Assembly: GCA_031275405.1 (NCBI GenBank)
Contig: JAISOV010000046.1
Coordinates: 62,001-126,000 of the forward strand
DNA from: Clostridium sp.
Lineage (GTDB): Bacteria > Bacillota > Clostridia > Lachnospirales > Lachnospiraceae
DNA: 64,000 nucleotides
Reading direction: 5' to 3'
The translations under genes and the position numbers were made by a program. How positions within the stretch are numbered: position 1 is the first letter of the stretch; each line of letters begins with the position of its first letter. Below are positions 1 to 9,643 of the stretch, one piece after another. The notes under the pieces were generated by a model. That model was not told the origin of the DNA, did not search any database, and saw only the letters and a program-made list of their open reading frames with translations.

Positions 1-432
1 CATGGGGTATTTATCCAGGACGTCCTCTATGCCAAACCGTTTTGCCACCATGCCCACCCGCTGTTCCACCGTTTTGGAACTCTGTCCCGCAATCGTCAGC
101 GCAATCGCGATATTCTCAAAGGAAGTCAGGGCATCCAGCAGATTATAGTCCTGAAAAATAAAGCCCAGCTTGTGGCAGCGGAAATAAGCAAGCTGATTTT
201 TTTTCAGCGCGGTAATGTCCACACCCTCAATATAAATCTTTCCGGCGGTCGCCGTGTCAATCGTGGAGATACAGTTGAGCAGCGTGGTCTTGCCGCTGCC
301 GGACGCGCCCATAATGCCTACGTATTCCCCTTGACGCACCTCAAAGCTGACGCCATTCAACGCTCTGGTCACGCTGCCTTTCCCGCCGTATATCTTTTCT
401 AAATCACGAACCTGTAAAACAACGGGCCGCAT
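1..432 (-). CDS. ABC transporter ATP-binding protein, BceA/MacB type (partial)
   Basis: The N-terminal ~144 residues of an ABC ATPase; the C-terminus lies beyond the window edge. A Walker A motif (GASGSGKTT) and a Q-loop (FIFQDYNLLD) are visible. The wording of both is typical of peptide-resistance ABC ATPases of the BceA/MacB/LolD group. It lies 81 bp downstream of a Bce-type histidine kinase and is probably the third gene of that operon; a FtsX-like permease would be expected next, outside the window. Inferred role: energising removal of, or resistance to, cell-envelope peptides such as bacitracin-like antibiotics. The start is the ATG after an AT-rich spacer at 433-450. Confidence 0.88.
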   Translation of the reverse strand, partial: MRPVVLQVRDLEKIYGGKGSVTRALNGVSFEVRQGEYVGIMGASGSGKTTLLNCISTIDTATAGKIYIEGVDITALKKNQLAYFRCHKLGFIFQDYNLLDALTSFENIAIALTIAGQSSKTVEQRVGMVAKRFGIEDVLDKYPM

Positions 433-513
433 AGAAAAACTCCTTTTTTTCTTTTTCGTTTTCAGGATACGTCTCCGTGCCGACATGTACCATCGCTTTC
501 CCTTACAGTTTCC

Positions 514-1488
514 TTACAAAAATGTCACATAAGGATTCTGCGGGAAAACAATGGAAACAGCGGTTCCGTCTTCCGAACGCGCCGATATTTCCAGCCCCAT
601 TTTCACGCATAGTTCCTTGCAGATGTACAGGCCCATGCCGGTCGATCTGGCCGCGCCGCGCCCGTTTTCCCCGGTGAATCCCCGCTCAAAGATGCGGGGC
701 AGATCGCCGGACGGGATCCCGATGCCGTCGTCCCGCACCGTCAGCGTATGGTTCCCAAAGGTAAACCGCAGCGTTTTTGCGCCGTATTTTACGGAGTTGT
801 CCAAAAGCTGCCGCAAGATGAAGCCGAGCCATTTGGGGTCGCCGGCAACCGTTCCCTCCGCCTGCGCCTCAACCTTGATTTTATGGGCAATCAGTATTTT
901 CGCGTTGTCCCGCAGCAGCGTATGGAGCAATTCCTTAAGACTGATTTCCCTGAGAACATAATCCTTTTCCACCGCGCTGCTGCGGGCGTAAAACAGCGCC
1001 TGCTCCACATACCGCTCTACCTTGGCCAGCTCGGCGGACACTTCCGCATAGCCGTTGTTTTCACAGACCAGCTTTGCCCCGCTGATGGGTGTCTTGATCT
1101 CATGTACCCACAGCTCCACATATTCCCGGTATTCCCGGTTCCCCTTTCGATGAACCGCGATTTCATCATTCATGGATTTCACCGCGGCTTGCAGCACATC
1201 CGACAGAATTTCTCCTTCCGAAAAAGAGGGCGGCGGAAGAACGTCCGCTATATAGTGCTTTTGCTCCAACGCGTCCAAAGAAGCGTAAAGCGAGCGGTAA
1301 TAGGACTTTTTGATGATATATTCCCGAAGCAGGGCGGACAGACCGCCCGACAAATAAAGGAAGCTGGTGAGCGCGATAAAAACCGGCGGACAGTGAAGCG
1401 CCCATAAAACAAAACCGCCAAACCCGGCGGTCAGCAAGGCGGCAACGGCATAAAACAGCTTGTCCCGGCAAAAAGTGATGAAATTCAT
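514..1488 (-). CDS. Intramembrane-sensing sensor histidine kinase (BceS-like)
   Basis: 324-residue kinase. Two close N-terminal membrane helices (about residues 11-32 and 36-55) have almost no extracellular loop, the hallmark of intramembrane-sensing kinases. Phospho-acceptor H129 lies in the H-box (VHEIKTP). It is followed by an N-box (LLDNSVKYG) and G-boxes (DDGIGI, GMGLYICKEL). The start overlaps the stop of the response-regulator gene by 4 bp (ATGA), so the two are translationally coupled. In this family the kinase senses flux through its cognate BceAB-type transporter; that transporter's ATPase is encoded just downstream. The exact ligand cannot be read from the sequence. Confidence 0.9.
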   Translation of the reverse strand: MNFITFCRDKLFYAVAALLTAGFGGFVLWALHCPPVFIALTSFLYLSGGLSALLREYIIKKSYYRSLYASLDALEQKHYIADVLPPPSFSEGEILSDVLQAAVKSMNDEIAVHRKGNREYREYVELWVHEIKTPISGAKLVCENNGYAEVSAELAKVERYVEQALFYARSSAVEKDYVLREISLKELLHTLLRDNAKILIAHKIKVEAQAEGTVAGDPKWLGFILRQLLDNSVKYGAKTLRFTFGNHTLTVRDDGIGIPSGDLPRIFERGFTGENGRGAARSTGMGLYICKELCVKMGLEISARSEDGTAVSIVFPQNPYVTFL

Positions 1489-2159
1489 ATCAGGTACCCC
1501 TGTCCGCGTCTGGTTTTGATGAATTCCGTCAGCCCGACCTCTTCCAGTTTTTTGCGCAGACGGTTGATGTTGACGGTCAGTGTGTTATCGTCCACAAACT
1601 CGTCGGTCTGCCACAGTTCCTCCATGATTTGGTCACGGGAAAGAATGCTGCCCTGGTTCTTCATCAGCAGGCGCAGGATACGCAGCTCGTTTTTGGTCAG
1701 CTCCCGCGTTCCGCCGTTTGCGCTGACGGTGCCGTCGTGCAAGCGGAGCGTTACGTCACCGATCTGCAGCACGTTTTCCGGCCGGTCTCCATATGCCCGC
1801 CGCAGCACGCTTTCTATCCGGGCCAGCAGGATCTGCGTATTGTACGGCTTGGCGATAAAGTCATCCGCGCCCAGATTCATGGCTCTCAGTTCATCGATTT
1901 CGGTGTTCCGGCTGGTGACAACCACGATGGGAACGCTTGACCGCTTACGGATTTCACGGCAGATGTAATGGCCGTCACGCAAAGGCAGCCCTAAATCAAG
2001 CAGAATCAGATGGGGTGCGGCGGCAAGAGCCGTTTCCACGATGTCCGAGAAAGAATCCGGCGCAAGCACTTCATAACCGTACTTTTCCAGCAGGCTTTTT
2101 TGCTGCGCCCGGATGGTCTCGTCGTCTTCCATCATCAGAATCTTCTTCATCGGAGACAT
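1485..2159 (-). CDS. OmpR-family response regulator (BceR-like)
   Basis: 224-residue two-domain regulator. The receiver domain has the acidic pocket (EDD at residues 11-13), phospho-acceptor D55 (LLDLGLP), and the conserved T/S and K positions (VVVTSR, DFIAKPYN). The C-terminal winged-helix DNA-binding domain spans about residues 125-224 (ELTKNELRIL, VNRLRKKLE-type sequence, GxGY end). It is the first gene of the regulator-kinase-ABC operon. Inferred role: activates expression of its own transporter when the partner kinase is stimulated. The nearby motif GGAGAG precedes the chosen ATG. Confidence 0.92.
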   Translation of the reverse strand: MSPMKKILMMEDDETIRAQQKSLLEKYGYEVLAPDSFSDIVETALAAAPHLILLDLGLPLRDGHYICREIRKRSSVPIVVVTSRNTEIDELRAMNLGADDFIAKPYNTQILLARIESVLRRAYGDRPENVLQIGDVTLRLHDGTVSANGGTRELTKNELRILRLLMKNQGSILSRDQIMEELWQTDEFVDDNTLTVNINRLRKKLEEVGLTEFIKTRRGQGYLI

Positions 2160-2321
2160 TTCTCTCCTTTCGTTCGCCCGTCATGGAGCTTTTTTCTTTT
2201 CTGCGTCAACGGAAACAAGCGATAGGTCTTCTTTCTTTTCCGCCCCCGGTATTATGATACGTCAAAACCTCGAAATTTGCAAGAACGTTTCCTGCGAAAA
2301 ATGTCGGCTCCGCGACCGCTC

Positions 2322-2846
2322 TCAGTGCCTTTTTTGTCCTTTTTTCCTTCTTCCGCTTCCCTTGTGGTAAAAATACAGCACGATCTTTTCCAGCTTCCTT
2401 TTCAGCACGATCTGTATTTCCTCTTTCGGATGTATCGGCTCCACCAGATAAGTCATGATCCCGGCTTTCTTCGCTCCCCATATGTCCGTGAACAGCTGGT
2501 CGCCCACAAACAGGGTGTCCGCCTGTGTCGTCGCGAGCGCCGCCATGGCCCGCAGATACCCTTTCGCCGCAGGCTTGCCCGCCTTGAAGATATACTCCGC
2601 TCCCACGCGGTCGGCAAAGGATCTCACCCTTGGCTCTTTGTTGTTCGACAGGAGGAGCAGCCCAAAGCCCATCCCGCGCAGCGACCGGAACAGGCCGACG
2701 GCCCGTACGTCCGCCGCCGCCCCGTGCATGACGAGAGTATTGTCAATGTCAAAAATAATGCCCCGGTAGCCTTCCCGGTACAGAGCCTCATAGTCTATCG
2801 CGTAAGCGGACTTCGCTTCATGATCCGGGAAAAAACGTTCCAGCAT
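2322..2846 (-). CDS. YqeG family HAD-IIIA phosphatase
   Basis: 174-residue HAD phosphatase. Motif I is IFDIDNTL with nucleophile D33 and acid/base D35; motif II is the Ser in LLLLSNN; motif III/IV is the FVGDQLFTDIWGA stretch. Length and motif wording match the YqeG (TIGR01668) family found next to DNA replication/shikimate genes in other Firmicutes. The physiological substrate is not known for most members. The ATG is preceded by GGAG with a suitable spacing. Here the gene stands alone between the two-component operon and a phosphoesterase. The C-terminal tail is rich in Lys and Arg. Confidence 0.88.
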   Translation of the reverse strand: MLERFFPDHEAKSAYAIDYEALYREGYRGIIFDIDNTLVMHGAAADVRAVGLFRSLRGMGFGLLLLSNNKEPRVRSFADRVGAEYIFKAGKPAAKGYLRAMAALATTQADTLFVGDQLFTDIWGAKKAGIMTYLVEPIHPKEEIQIVLKRKLEKIVLYFYHKGSGRRKKGQKRH

Positions 2847-2957
2847 CCAGGATCTCCTTTCTCGCAGAGCGGGGAGTTCTGTCCGGCTTCGGTCAGACCG
2901 GAACCGTGTCTGCCATGGAAAAACAGAACTCTCCCCCTCATGCAGCCGACCTGTTTT

Positions 2958-3848
2958 TCAGTTCCAATACTGGCCGAGCGCCACCGGCCCGGCCAGCACT
3001 TCCCGTTCCACCGACAGCATCCGCCCGTGCCGGACCATCACGTGCCACTTCACCAGAGTCAACATCGCGTTTTCCATCTCCAGGGCGGTAATGCACCGGG
3101 GATGTACGCAGCTTCCGTCGTTGAAGTACAGACTTTCGCCCGGCTTCGGCAGCACCGGACGATGGGTATGCCCGGCAATGACCATGACCTGGTTCCTCTC
3201 CGCCCAGCAGTCCAGTTCCAGTTCCGTCTTCTTCCGTTCCCTATAGTTCCTGGCGGCATTGGTGGGGTCGTATACGCCCAGCAGTTCCAGAGGGCGCCAT
3301 ACGTACCGCACCAGGAAACGCCCGAGCCGCCATAGGGTATCGTTGATCAAAGAGCCTTGATGGCCATGTACCAGCAGAATCTCATTCCCCGAATGTTTCT
3401 CTTTCAGCACGATACCTTCTTTCGCCTGAATCCCTTTGAGCAGGTCGCAGAAACAATCCCGGCTTTGGCAGTAGTATTCGCCGCAGTGTTCTTTCAAAAA
3501 ACGTTTCTTCTGTTTCTTGCGGTCATGGTTGCCATAAAGCATATGGAACCTGCCCTGTTTATAAAACTGGGAAAGCATCCAGAAGCTGTCGCTATGGAAA
3601 TCCACGATCCGCTTCAGGCTCCTGTTCTCCCAGAGTTCGTCGCCATCCCCCAGTTCCATGTACACGTACTGCCGCTCATAGTAATATTTCAGCGCCGCGA
3701 AAAACAGGTTCTGGTTAGGCAGGAAATTGTCCGCATGGTTCCCTACTCCCCTATGGCAGTCGCTCATACAGACGATCCTGGTGTTCTGGTCGATATAGTA
3801 TCTTTCCGCCTCCCGGTAGACTTTATCCAGGCGGCTCTGCGTACTCAT
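2958..3848 (-). CDS. Calcineurin-like metallophosphoesterase
   Basis: About 296-residue phosphoesterase with the full metal-binding motif set: D-x-H (MSDCHRG), GDGDELWENR, GNHDR, HGHQ and GHTHRP. These coordinate the dinuclear metal centre in the family. The preferred start is the ATG at 3848, which overlaps the stop of the upstream DUF4474 gene as ATGA and is served by a GGAGG; a GTG three codons upstream sits too close to the GGAGG. Coupling to the DUF4474 gene suggests joint function. The substrate (nucleotide, phospholipid or protein) cannot be deduced. Confidence 0.85.
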   Translation of the reverse strand: MSTQSRLDKVYREAERYYIDQNTRIVCMSDCHRGVGNHADNFLPNQNLFFAALKYYYERQYVYMELGDGDELWENRSLKRIVDFHSDSFWMLSQFYKQGRFHMLYGNHDRKKQKKRFLKEHCGEYYCQSRDCFCDLLKGIQAKEGIVLKEKHSGNEILLVHGHQGSLINDTLWRLGRFLVRYVWRPLELLGVYDPTNAARNYRERKKTELELDCWAERNQVMVIAGHTHRPVLPKPGESLYFNDGSCVHPRCITALEMENAMLTLVKWHVMVRHGRMLSVEREVLAGPVALGQYWN

Positions 3849-4789
3849 TCCCAGCACTTCCTCCTGCCGTACTTACGCAGCCTGCGGCGGTTGTACCTCA
3901 TACCGACCCGGACCACTCTGCGGTAGAGACAGGGGAAACAATGCCCGATATAGACAATCTTATCCAGGGTCAGCCGGAATTTTCTGGTCGCCCTCAGATA
4001 AATCTTACAGTTGCGGCGGTTGCGCCAGTTGACAAAACGGTGGTAGCAGCTGCAGAAGCGACATCTGCGCGGCTGTTTGCAGTGAGGTCTGTCAAAATGC
4101 ACTTTCAGCGCGCACTGGCTGTCGATGATTTCCTCCGAGGCATACCCGGCGCGGAGCAGTCCTTTGTAGACCGCTTTCTTCATCGCCATGTTAGGGAAGC
4201 AGATACAGATGTCCATCGTCAGTTCCGCCGCCTTGGAATATTCTCCTACCAGGAAACCGGTCAGCCACCAGTGGAGATCGCTCCTTTCCATAATCACCTT
4301 GCCGTGCTTGCGCAAAGTGAACTTCATCTGCAGCCGTTCCTCGTCTGCGGCACAGGAGTAGAACAGGTGCTTGGGCAGTTCGTTTTCGCCCGCCGTGTCA
4401 TTGACGTACAGGCCGATCTCCGCCCCCGTGGTCATGCCGTACTGCCCTTTCCAAAATTCCAGGAGCCAGCGTTTTCCGGCATAATTGAAATAGATGGGTT
4501 CGCAGTCGATCATCATAAACATGGCCGGAGCCGCTTCGTCATACTGCCAGCAGTATCCCATCTCCCGCTGCCAGTTATTCATGGTGGAGCCTACAAAATC
4601 CCCTTTTGGTATATACATGAAACCAAAAGGGTTCAGGACGTTATCCAGTTCCCGCACCTTCTGCGCCTGAGCCATGCTCTTAACCTTGTAGTAGGCCCGC
4701 CTCCTGATGCCGCACACCACCAGGCAGACCAGCAGGACGCCTCCTCCCGCCCCTCCCAAGGCAATCAAAGCCCAATAAAGATAACTCAT
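3845..4789 (-). CDS. DUF4474 domain-containing membrane-anchored protein
   Basis: 314 residues. An N-terminal membrane helix (about 5-28) is followed by a DUF4474-like region, recognisable by LNPFGFMY, MIDCEPIYFNY and KRWLLEFWKGQYGMTTG. The C-terminal third is Cys- and Arg-rich (CKQPRRCRFCSC) and could bind metal or simply be a basic tail. No enzymatic motif is apparent. The gene overlaps the following metallophosphoesterase gene by 4 bp, so the two probably form a small operon. The family is common in Clostridia, and I know of no established function. Confidence 0.75.
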   Translation of the reverse strand: MSYLYWALIALGGAGGGVLLVCLVVCGIRRRAYYKVKSMAQAQKVRELDNVLNPFGFMYIPKGDFVGSTMNNWQREMGYCWQYDEAAPAMFMMIDCEPIYFNYAGKRWLLEFWKGQYGMTTGAEIGLYVNDTAGENELPKHLFYSCAADEERLQMKFTLRKHGKVIMERSDLHWWLTGFLVGEYSKAAELTMDICICFPNMAMKKAVYKGLLRAGYASEEIIDSQCALKVHFDRPHCKQPRRCRFCSCYHRFVNWRNRRNCKIYLRATRKFRLTLDKIVYIGHCFPCLYRRVVRVGMRYNRRRLRKYGRRKCWE

Positions 4790-4953
4790 AGAATACCTAC
4801 CAATTCGTATTGTTAGTATATTGTATTCTATGAGCCGTCATTCGGTACGTTCAGAAAGGATAATTTATCGAAAGTTGTCGGAGCGCCGCGTTCCACGTGA
4901 TCCCAGCCGACCGCCCTTGCCCGCGGATAGTCGCGGCAGGCTGCCTTACGTCT

Positions 4954-7900
4954 TTACTGGAAGTATTCCACTCCGGCTTCAAAAATCTTCAGATCCGACT
5001 GCGCGTAACGGCAGTGATTGATCGCCACATAAGGCGCTCTTCTTTCACAATGCGCCATCTTCCCGAACACGCGTCCGTCCGGCGAGGTGATCCCCTCCAC
5101 CGCCTGATAGGAGCCATTCACATTGTATTCCGGATCCATGGATACGTTCCCGTCCAGGTCGGCATATCTGGTCGCCACCTGTCCGTTTCGGAACAGCCGT
5201 TCCAGCTCTTTCTCCGGCGCCACGAAACGCCCCTCCCCATGAGACACCGCGTCGGTATAAACCGCGCCAAGCTCCGCTTTCATCAGCCAGGGCGACTGGC
5301 CGGACACGACTTTGGTATGCACCAGCCGGGAAATATGGCGGTTGACGGTATTGTAAGTCAAAGTAGGGGAGTCTTCCCGCTGCCCGGTGATTCTGCCGTA
5401 AGGAACCAGACCCAGCTTAATCAGCGCCTGGAAGCCGTTGCAGATCCCCAGGATCAGTCCGTCGCGTTCCTCCAGCAGCTTCCGGGTGGCTTCTTTGAGC
5501 TTCGCGTTGCCAAAAGCGGTCGCGAAGAATTTCGCGCTCCCGTCCGGCTCATCCCCCGCGGAAAACCCGCCGGGGAACATCAGGATCTGCGCCTGCCCGA
5601 TGGCTCTTTCAAATTCCTCCACGCTGTCCAGGATCCCCCGCGCCGTCAGGTTGCGGAACACCAGGGTATTCACCTGCGCGCCCGCCCGTTCAAACGCACG
5701 GGCAGAGTCATACTCGCAGTTGGTTCCCGGAAAGACCGGGATCAAGACGGTAGGACGGGCGGTTTTGCGCTTGCAGACAAAAAACCGCTTCGCCTCATAG
5801 CAGCCGTCTTTCCGATCCGAACCGCCCTCGGAATCCAAGCCGCTCTCCGGAGCCGCCTTGGCAGGGAACACCTTGTCCAATCTTCCCGTCCAGGCTTCCA
5901 AGGCTTCCTCCAAAAGAAGCTTGGTATCCCCATACACAAAGGCCGGTTCTTCCGTCACCACACCAAGGAGAACAGCCTGGGATTCCTGCTTTACGAAGTC
6001 TTCCCACCGCCGCCCCGGAATCTCCGCCACGATGTCGCCCAGCGCGTTCTCAAACAGGTCGTCCCCCTTCACGTCCTCCCCGAACGCCACGCCCAGCCTG
6101 TTCCCGAACGCCATCTTGGAAACAGCCGCCGCCGCGCCCTTGCTGTCCAGGGCATAAGCGGAAACGATCATGCCCTCCTGGATCAGCTCCTGGATCTCCC
6201 GGTACAGCTTCTTGACCTGTTCATATTTTGGTATGGAAAATTCATCTTTCTTTACTGGAAAACGGACGACACGGCTGCCCGGATATTTCAGCTCCGGCGT
6301 CAGCACTCTGCCGCACTCCGTGACCTGTACCGCGAACGAAACCAAAGTCGGCGGCACGTCCAGTCCCTGGAACGTACCGGACATACTGTCTTTTCCGCCG
6401 ATGGAGGGCAGCCCGAAGCCGATCTGCGCGTCATAGGCTCCCAGCAAAGACGCAAAAGGCTGGCTCCAGCGGGAGGGTTCCGCAGTCATCCGGCGGAAGT
6501 ATTCCTGAAACGTGAAGCGGATCCTGCGGTAATCCCCGCCTGCCGCCACGATCTTTGCCACGGACTCCAGCACTGCGTAGACCGCCCCGTGATAAGGGCT
6601 CCAGGAAGAAAGGTAAGGGTCGAAGCCATAGCTCATCAGAGTCGCGGCCTGCGTCTGCCCGCGCAGGAGCGGCAAGACCGCCGCCATCACCTGGGTCTCC
6701 GTCAGCTGATACCGGCCTCCGTAAGGCAGCAGGACGCTCGCCGCGCCGATGGTCGAATCGAACATTTCCACAAGCCCCTTTTGGGAGCAGACGTTCAGAT
6801 CCTTCAGCAGGGCAAGCCACGCCCCTTTCACATCTCCCGCTTCCAGCCGTTTCCCGGTCTCTTCCACCGCCCATTTCTCCAGGACATTCTCTTCCCTTGA
6901 GGGGATCTCCACTTTCACGCGGGTTTCCTGCCGCGCCCCGTTGGTGTCCAGAAAGGCCCTGGACAGATCCACGATCTTCCTGCCGCGCCATGTCAGCACG
7001 AGCCTTGGCTTGCGCGTCACCCTCGCCACGGGAACGGCTTCCAGATTCTCCGAATCGGCAAAAGCAAGGAACGCTGTCACGTTCTGCGGCTCCACGACCA
7101 CCGCCATCCGTTCCTGGGATTCGGAAATCGCCAGCTCCGTTCCGTCCAGCCCGGCGTATTTCTTAGGCACCCTGTCCAGATCCACTTCCAGCCCGGCCGC
7201 CAGTTCCCCGATCGCCACGGACACGCCCCCGGCGCCAAAGTCGTTGCACTTCTTGATCAGGCGGCTCGCTTCCCTCCTGCGAAACAGCCGCTGGATCTTG
7301 CGCTCCGTGAGGGCATTGCCTTTCTGCACCTGGGCGCCGCAGGTCTCCAGGGAGTCTTCCGTATGCGCTTTCGAGGAACCGGTCGCGCCGCCGCAGCCGT
7401 CTCTTCCGGTTCGCCCGCCCAGTAAAATAACGACATCCCCCGGCTCGGAAGAAGCCCTTACCACATTTTCCCTGGGAGCGGCGCCCAGCACCGCGCCGAT
7501 TTCCATCCGCTTCGCCACATACGCCGGATGATAGATCTCCTTGACGAACCCGGTCGCAAGGCCGATCTGGTTCCCGTAGGAGGAATATCCCTGCGCCGCG
7601 CCCCGGACAAGCTTTTTCTGCGGCAGCTTCCCCCGGAGGGTCTCTTCCGCCGGAACGGTCGGATCCGCCGCCCCGGTCACGCGCATGGCCTGGTACACAT
7701 ACCCCCGCCCGGACAGAGGATCACGGATCGCCCCTCCCAGACAGGTCGCCGCGCCGCCGAAAGGCTCGATCTCCGTAGGATGGTTATGGGTTTCGTTCTT
7801 AAAAAAGACCAGCCACTCTTCCGTCACTTTCCCGCTGCCATAATCCGCTTCGATCGGGACCACCACCGAACAGGCGTTGATTTCCTCCGACTCTTCCAGA

Positions 7901-8781
7901 TCCTTCAGCTTCCCCTCGTCTTTGAGTTTCTTCATGCCCATCAAGGCCAGATCCATCAGGCACACATATTTGTCCGGACGATCCGCGTAAAGCTCCGCAC
8001 GGGTGTCCAGATAACTCTGGTACGCCGTTTCAATGGGCGTCCGGTAATATCCCTCTTCAAACTCCACTTCCTTTAATTCCGTGGAAAACGTCGTATGGCG
8101 GCAGTGGTCGGACCAGTAAGTGTCCAGGACGCGGATTTCCGTTGCCGACGGATCCCGCGCTTCCTCGTCACGAAAGTATTTCCGGATATGGAGGAAATCC
8201 CGAAACGTCATCGCCAGTCCCAAGGAGACATAGAGCTTCTCCAGCTCTCTTTCCTCCATCTTGCAGAAACCCTGGAAAACGGCGATGTCCGGCGGCTCCT
8301 CGAAATCGGCGGCCAGGGTGTCCGGCTTGGTTTCCTGCGCTTCCCGGCTGTCCACCGGGTTGATACAGTAGGCCTTTATTTCAGAAAACTGTTCCTCCGT
8401 CAGCTTCCCCTCTAAGACATATGTTTCGGCGGTACGGATGAGCGGTTCCTCCCTCTCATCCAGAAGCTGGATACACTGCGCGGCGGAATCCGCCCTCTGG
8501 TCGAACTGCCCCGGCAGATATTCCACGGTGAACCGCCTGCTCGTGTCTGGAACAGGCAGATGTTCCTCATAACAGTCGTCTACCGGAGGCTCGCAGAACA
8601 CCGACCGGCAAGCGCGGGCAAACACTTCCTCCGAGATGTTCTCCACGTCGTAACGCAGGAATCTGCGCACGCCTTCCACCCCCTCCAGACGCAGATAGCT
8701 TCTCAGCTCCTCTTTCAGCTCCTTTGCCTTCACCGCAAAAGGCGCCTTTTTTTCCACATAGATACGTCTTACCTTTCCCAT
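4954..8781 (-). CDS. purL: Phosphoribosylformylglycinamidine synthase (single-chain)
   Basis: 1275-residue single-polypeptide FGAM synthase catalysing the fourth step of purine synthesis (FGAR + Gln + ATP to FGAM). Two PurM-like ATP-binding halves are seen (FKNETHNHPTEIEPFGGAATC; later GLPSIGGKDSMSGTF), followed by a C-terminal class I glutaminase domain (MFPGGFSAGDEPDG; nucleophile Cys in ILGICNGFQ; HGEGRF). Length is as usual for the long form, as opposed to PurS/PurL/PurQ. The start chosen at 8781 has GGAGG six bases upstream; an in-frame ATG six codons earlier lacks one. No other pur gene is nearby. Confidence 0.96.
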   Translation of the reverse strand: MGKVRRIYVEKKAPFAVKAKELKEELRSYLRLEGVEGVRRFLRYDVENISEEVFARACRSVFCEPPVDDCYEEHLPVPDTSRRFTVEYLPGQFDQRADSAAQCIQLLDEREEPLIRTAETYVLEGKLTEEQFSEIKAYCINPVDSREAQETKPDTLAADFEEPPDIAVFQGFCKMEERELEKLYVSLGLAMTFRDFLHIRKYFRDEEARDPSATEIRVLDTYWSDHCRHTTFSTELKEVEFEEGYYRTPIETAYQSYLDTRAELYADRPDKYVCLMDLALMGMKKLKDEGKLKDLEESEEINACSVVVPIEADYGSGKVTEEWLVFFKNETHNHPTEIEPFGGAATCLGGAIRDPLSGRGYVYQAMRVTGAADPTVPAEETLRGKLPQKKLVRGAAQGYSSYGNQIGLATGFVKEIYHPAYVAKRMEIGAVLGAAPRENVVRASSEPGDVVILLGGRTGRDGCGGATGSSKAHTEDSLETCGAQVQKGNALTERKIQRLFRRREASRLIKKCNDFGAGGVSVAIGELAAGLEVDLDRVPKKYAGLDGTELAISESQERMAVVVEPQNVTAFLAFADSENLEAVPVARVTRKPRLVLTWRGRKIVDLSRAFLDTNGARQETRVKVEIPSREENVLEKWAVEETGKRLEAGDVKGAWLALLKDLNVCSQKGLVEMFDSTIGAASVLLPYGGRYQLTETQVMAAVLPLLRGQTQAATLMSYGFDPYLSSWSPYHGAVYAVLESVAKIVAAGGDYRRIRFTFQEYFRRMTAEPSRWSQPFASLLGAYDAQIGFGLPSIGGKDSMSGTFQGLDVPPTLVSFAVQVTECGRVLTPELKYPGSRVVRFPVKKDEFSIPKYEQVKKLYREIQELIQEGMIVSAYALDSKGAAAAVSKMAFGNRLGVAFGEDVKGDDLFENALGDIVAEIPGRRWEDFVKQESQAVLLGVVTEEPAFVYGDTKLLLEEALEAWTGRLDKVFPAKAAPESGLDSEGGSDRKDGCYEAKRFFVCKRKTARPTVLIPVFPGTNCEYDSARAFERAGAQVNTLVFRNLTARGILDSVEEFERAIGQAQILMFPGGFSAGDEPDGSAKFFATAFGNAKLKEATRKLLEERDGLILGICNGFQALIKLGLVPYGRITGQREDSPTLTYNTVNRHISRLVHTKVVSGQSPWLMKAELGAVYTDAVSHGEGRFVAPEKELERLFRNGQVATRYADLDGNVSMDPEYNVNGSYQAVEGITSPDGRVFGKMAHCERRAPYVAINHCRYAQSDLKIFEAGVEYFQ

Positions 8782-8863
8782 GGAGATCCTCCGGATCAAT
8801 TTTCACTGTAAATGCCCCAAGGTCTTCCTCCTGGAAGCATGTCCTCCGATACCGTTTTGTGTT

Positions 8864-8929
8864 CCCCTTCCCGTCCGCCCGCTTTGTCCCGCAGAGCGTC
8901 TTTCGCGGATGTTTTAGGCAGGGAGAGGG
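8864..8929. repeat. Structured dispersed repeat, copy A
   Basis: One of four related intergenic palindromic elements (see also 10371, 30672 and 35985). Nested arms: outer CCCCTTCCC / GGGAGAGGG-like, middle CCGC / GCGG, inner CGCTTTG / CAGAGCG around tcccg. The TCTTT linker before the right middle arm is shared with copies C and D. It lies between the TetR gene and purL, about 80 bp upstream of the purL start. Confidence 0.6.
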
Positions 8930-8995
8930 AGCGCAGCCGGGCGCACTGACACGGGCAGAAGAACAGAGCGGAAGAAGATTTACAGAATTTTCTTC

Positions 8996-9643
8996 TCACG
9001 TTTCCACGCCCAATCCACGCATGATATAAAGAAGTTCCCGATCCACCATCTGAGACGTGACGCCGATGGTCTGTGCCGATATTTTCAGCCCCTCCAGAAC
9101 GAACATGATATGACGGGCCGTTCCCTCACAGTCCTCGCAGGAAAATTCCCCGCTCTCCGACCCGGCTTCAATCAGCTTCTGGATGATCTTTACTGCGGAA
9201 TCGAACTGTTTTTTCAGGATATTATATTTTTTAGGGAGTTCATTTTCAAAATAAAATTCATACACCGCCTGTGTCAGGGTATTCTGCCTGCGCAGCAGTT
9301 CTTTCTTCTGCTCCGTCAGGAACAGGATCAGGATGTCCGCCGCCGTGGCGTCCTCCGTGATACTGTCCGAAAACACGTCGTCCGCCTCCTGGGATTCCAG
9401 TTTCAGCACCTCCAGAAAAATATCTCCCGTATTGTCAAAGTACAGATACAGGCCGCCCCGGCTGATCTCACAGGCTTCCACGATGTCTTTCATGGTCACT
9501 TTCTTGAAGCCTTTCCGTACAAAGACCTGCCTGGCGGTTTCCACGATATACTTTTTTTTCTGTAGTGATTTTTCACCCATGGTGGCTCTCTTATCTCCCA
9601 TCTTTCGCATTCTTGGAAAATCCGCCGCAAGGCTAATCGGCAA
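8996..9643 (-). CDS. TetR/AcrR family transcriptional regulator
   Basis: Up to 215 residues. The N-terminal TetR helix-turn-helix is clear (IVETARQVFVRKGFKKVTMKDIVEACEISRGGLYLYF). The ligand-binding C-terminal part resembles YfiR/TetR-like proteins with a tail recording 'RELLYIMRGLGVE'. The outermost start overlaps the upstream hypothetical gene by 11 bp; internal ATGs at 9601 and 9580 are equally possible because none has a strong ribosome-binding site. It is co-directional and overlapping with the hypothetical gene 9633-10100, so that gene may be part of its regulon or operon. Ligand and targets are unknown. Confidence 0.88.
   Translation of the reverse strand: MPISLAADFPRMRKMGDKRATMGEKSLQKKKYIVETARQVFVRKGFKKVTMKDIVEACEISRGGLYLYFDNTGDIFLEVLKLESQEADDVFSDSITEDATAADILILFLTEQKKELLRRQNTLTQAVYEFYFENELPKKYNILKKQFDSAVKIIQKLIEAGSESGEFSCEDCEGTARHIMFVLEGLKISAQTIGVTSQMVDRELLYIMRGLGVET

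Noticed and set aside
4897-6900. 667-codon plus-strand open frame opposite purL
   Set aside because: It lies wholly antisense to a clearly conserved purL; composition is His/Arg/Pro-rich as expected for an antisense shadow in GC-rich DNA.
8782-8995. Purine riboswitch upstream of purL
   Set aside because: I found no purine-aptamer core sequence; the space holds structured repeat copy A.
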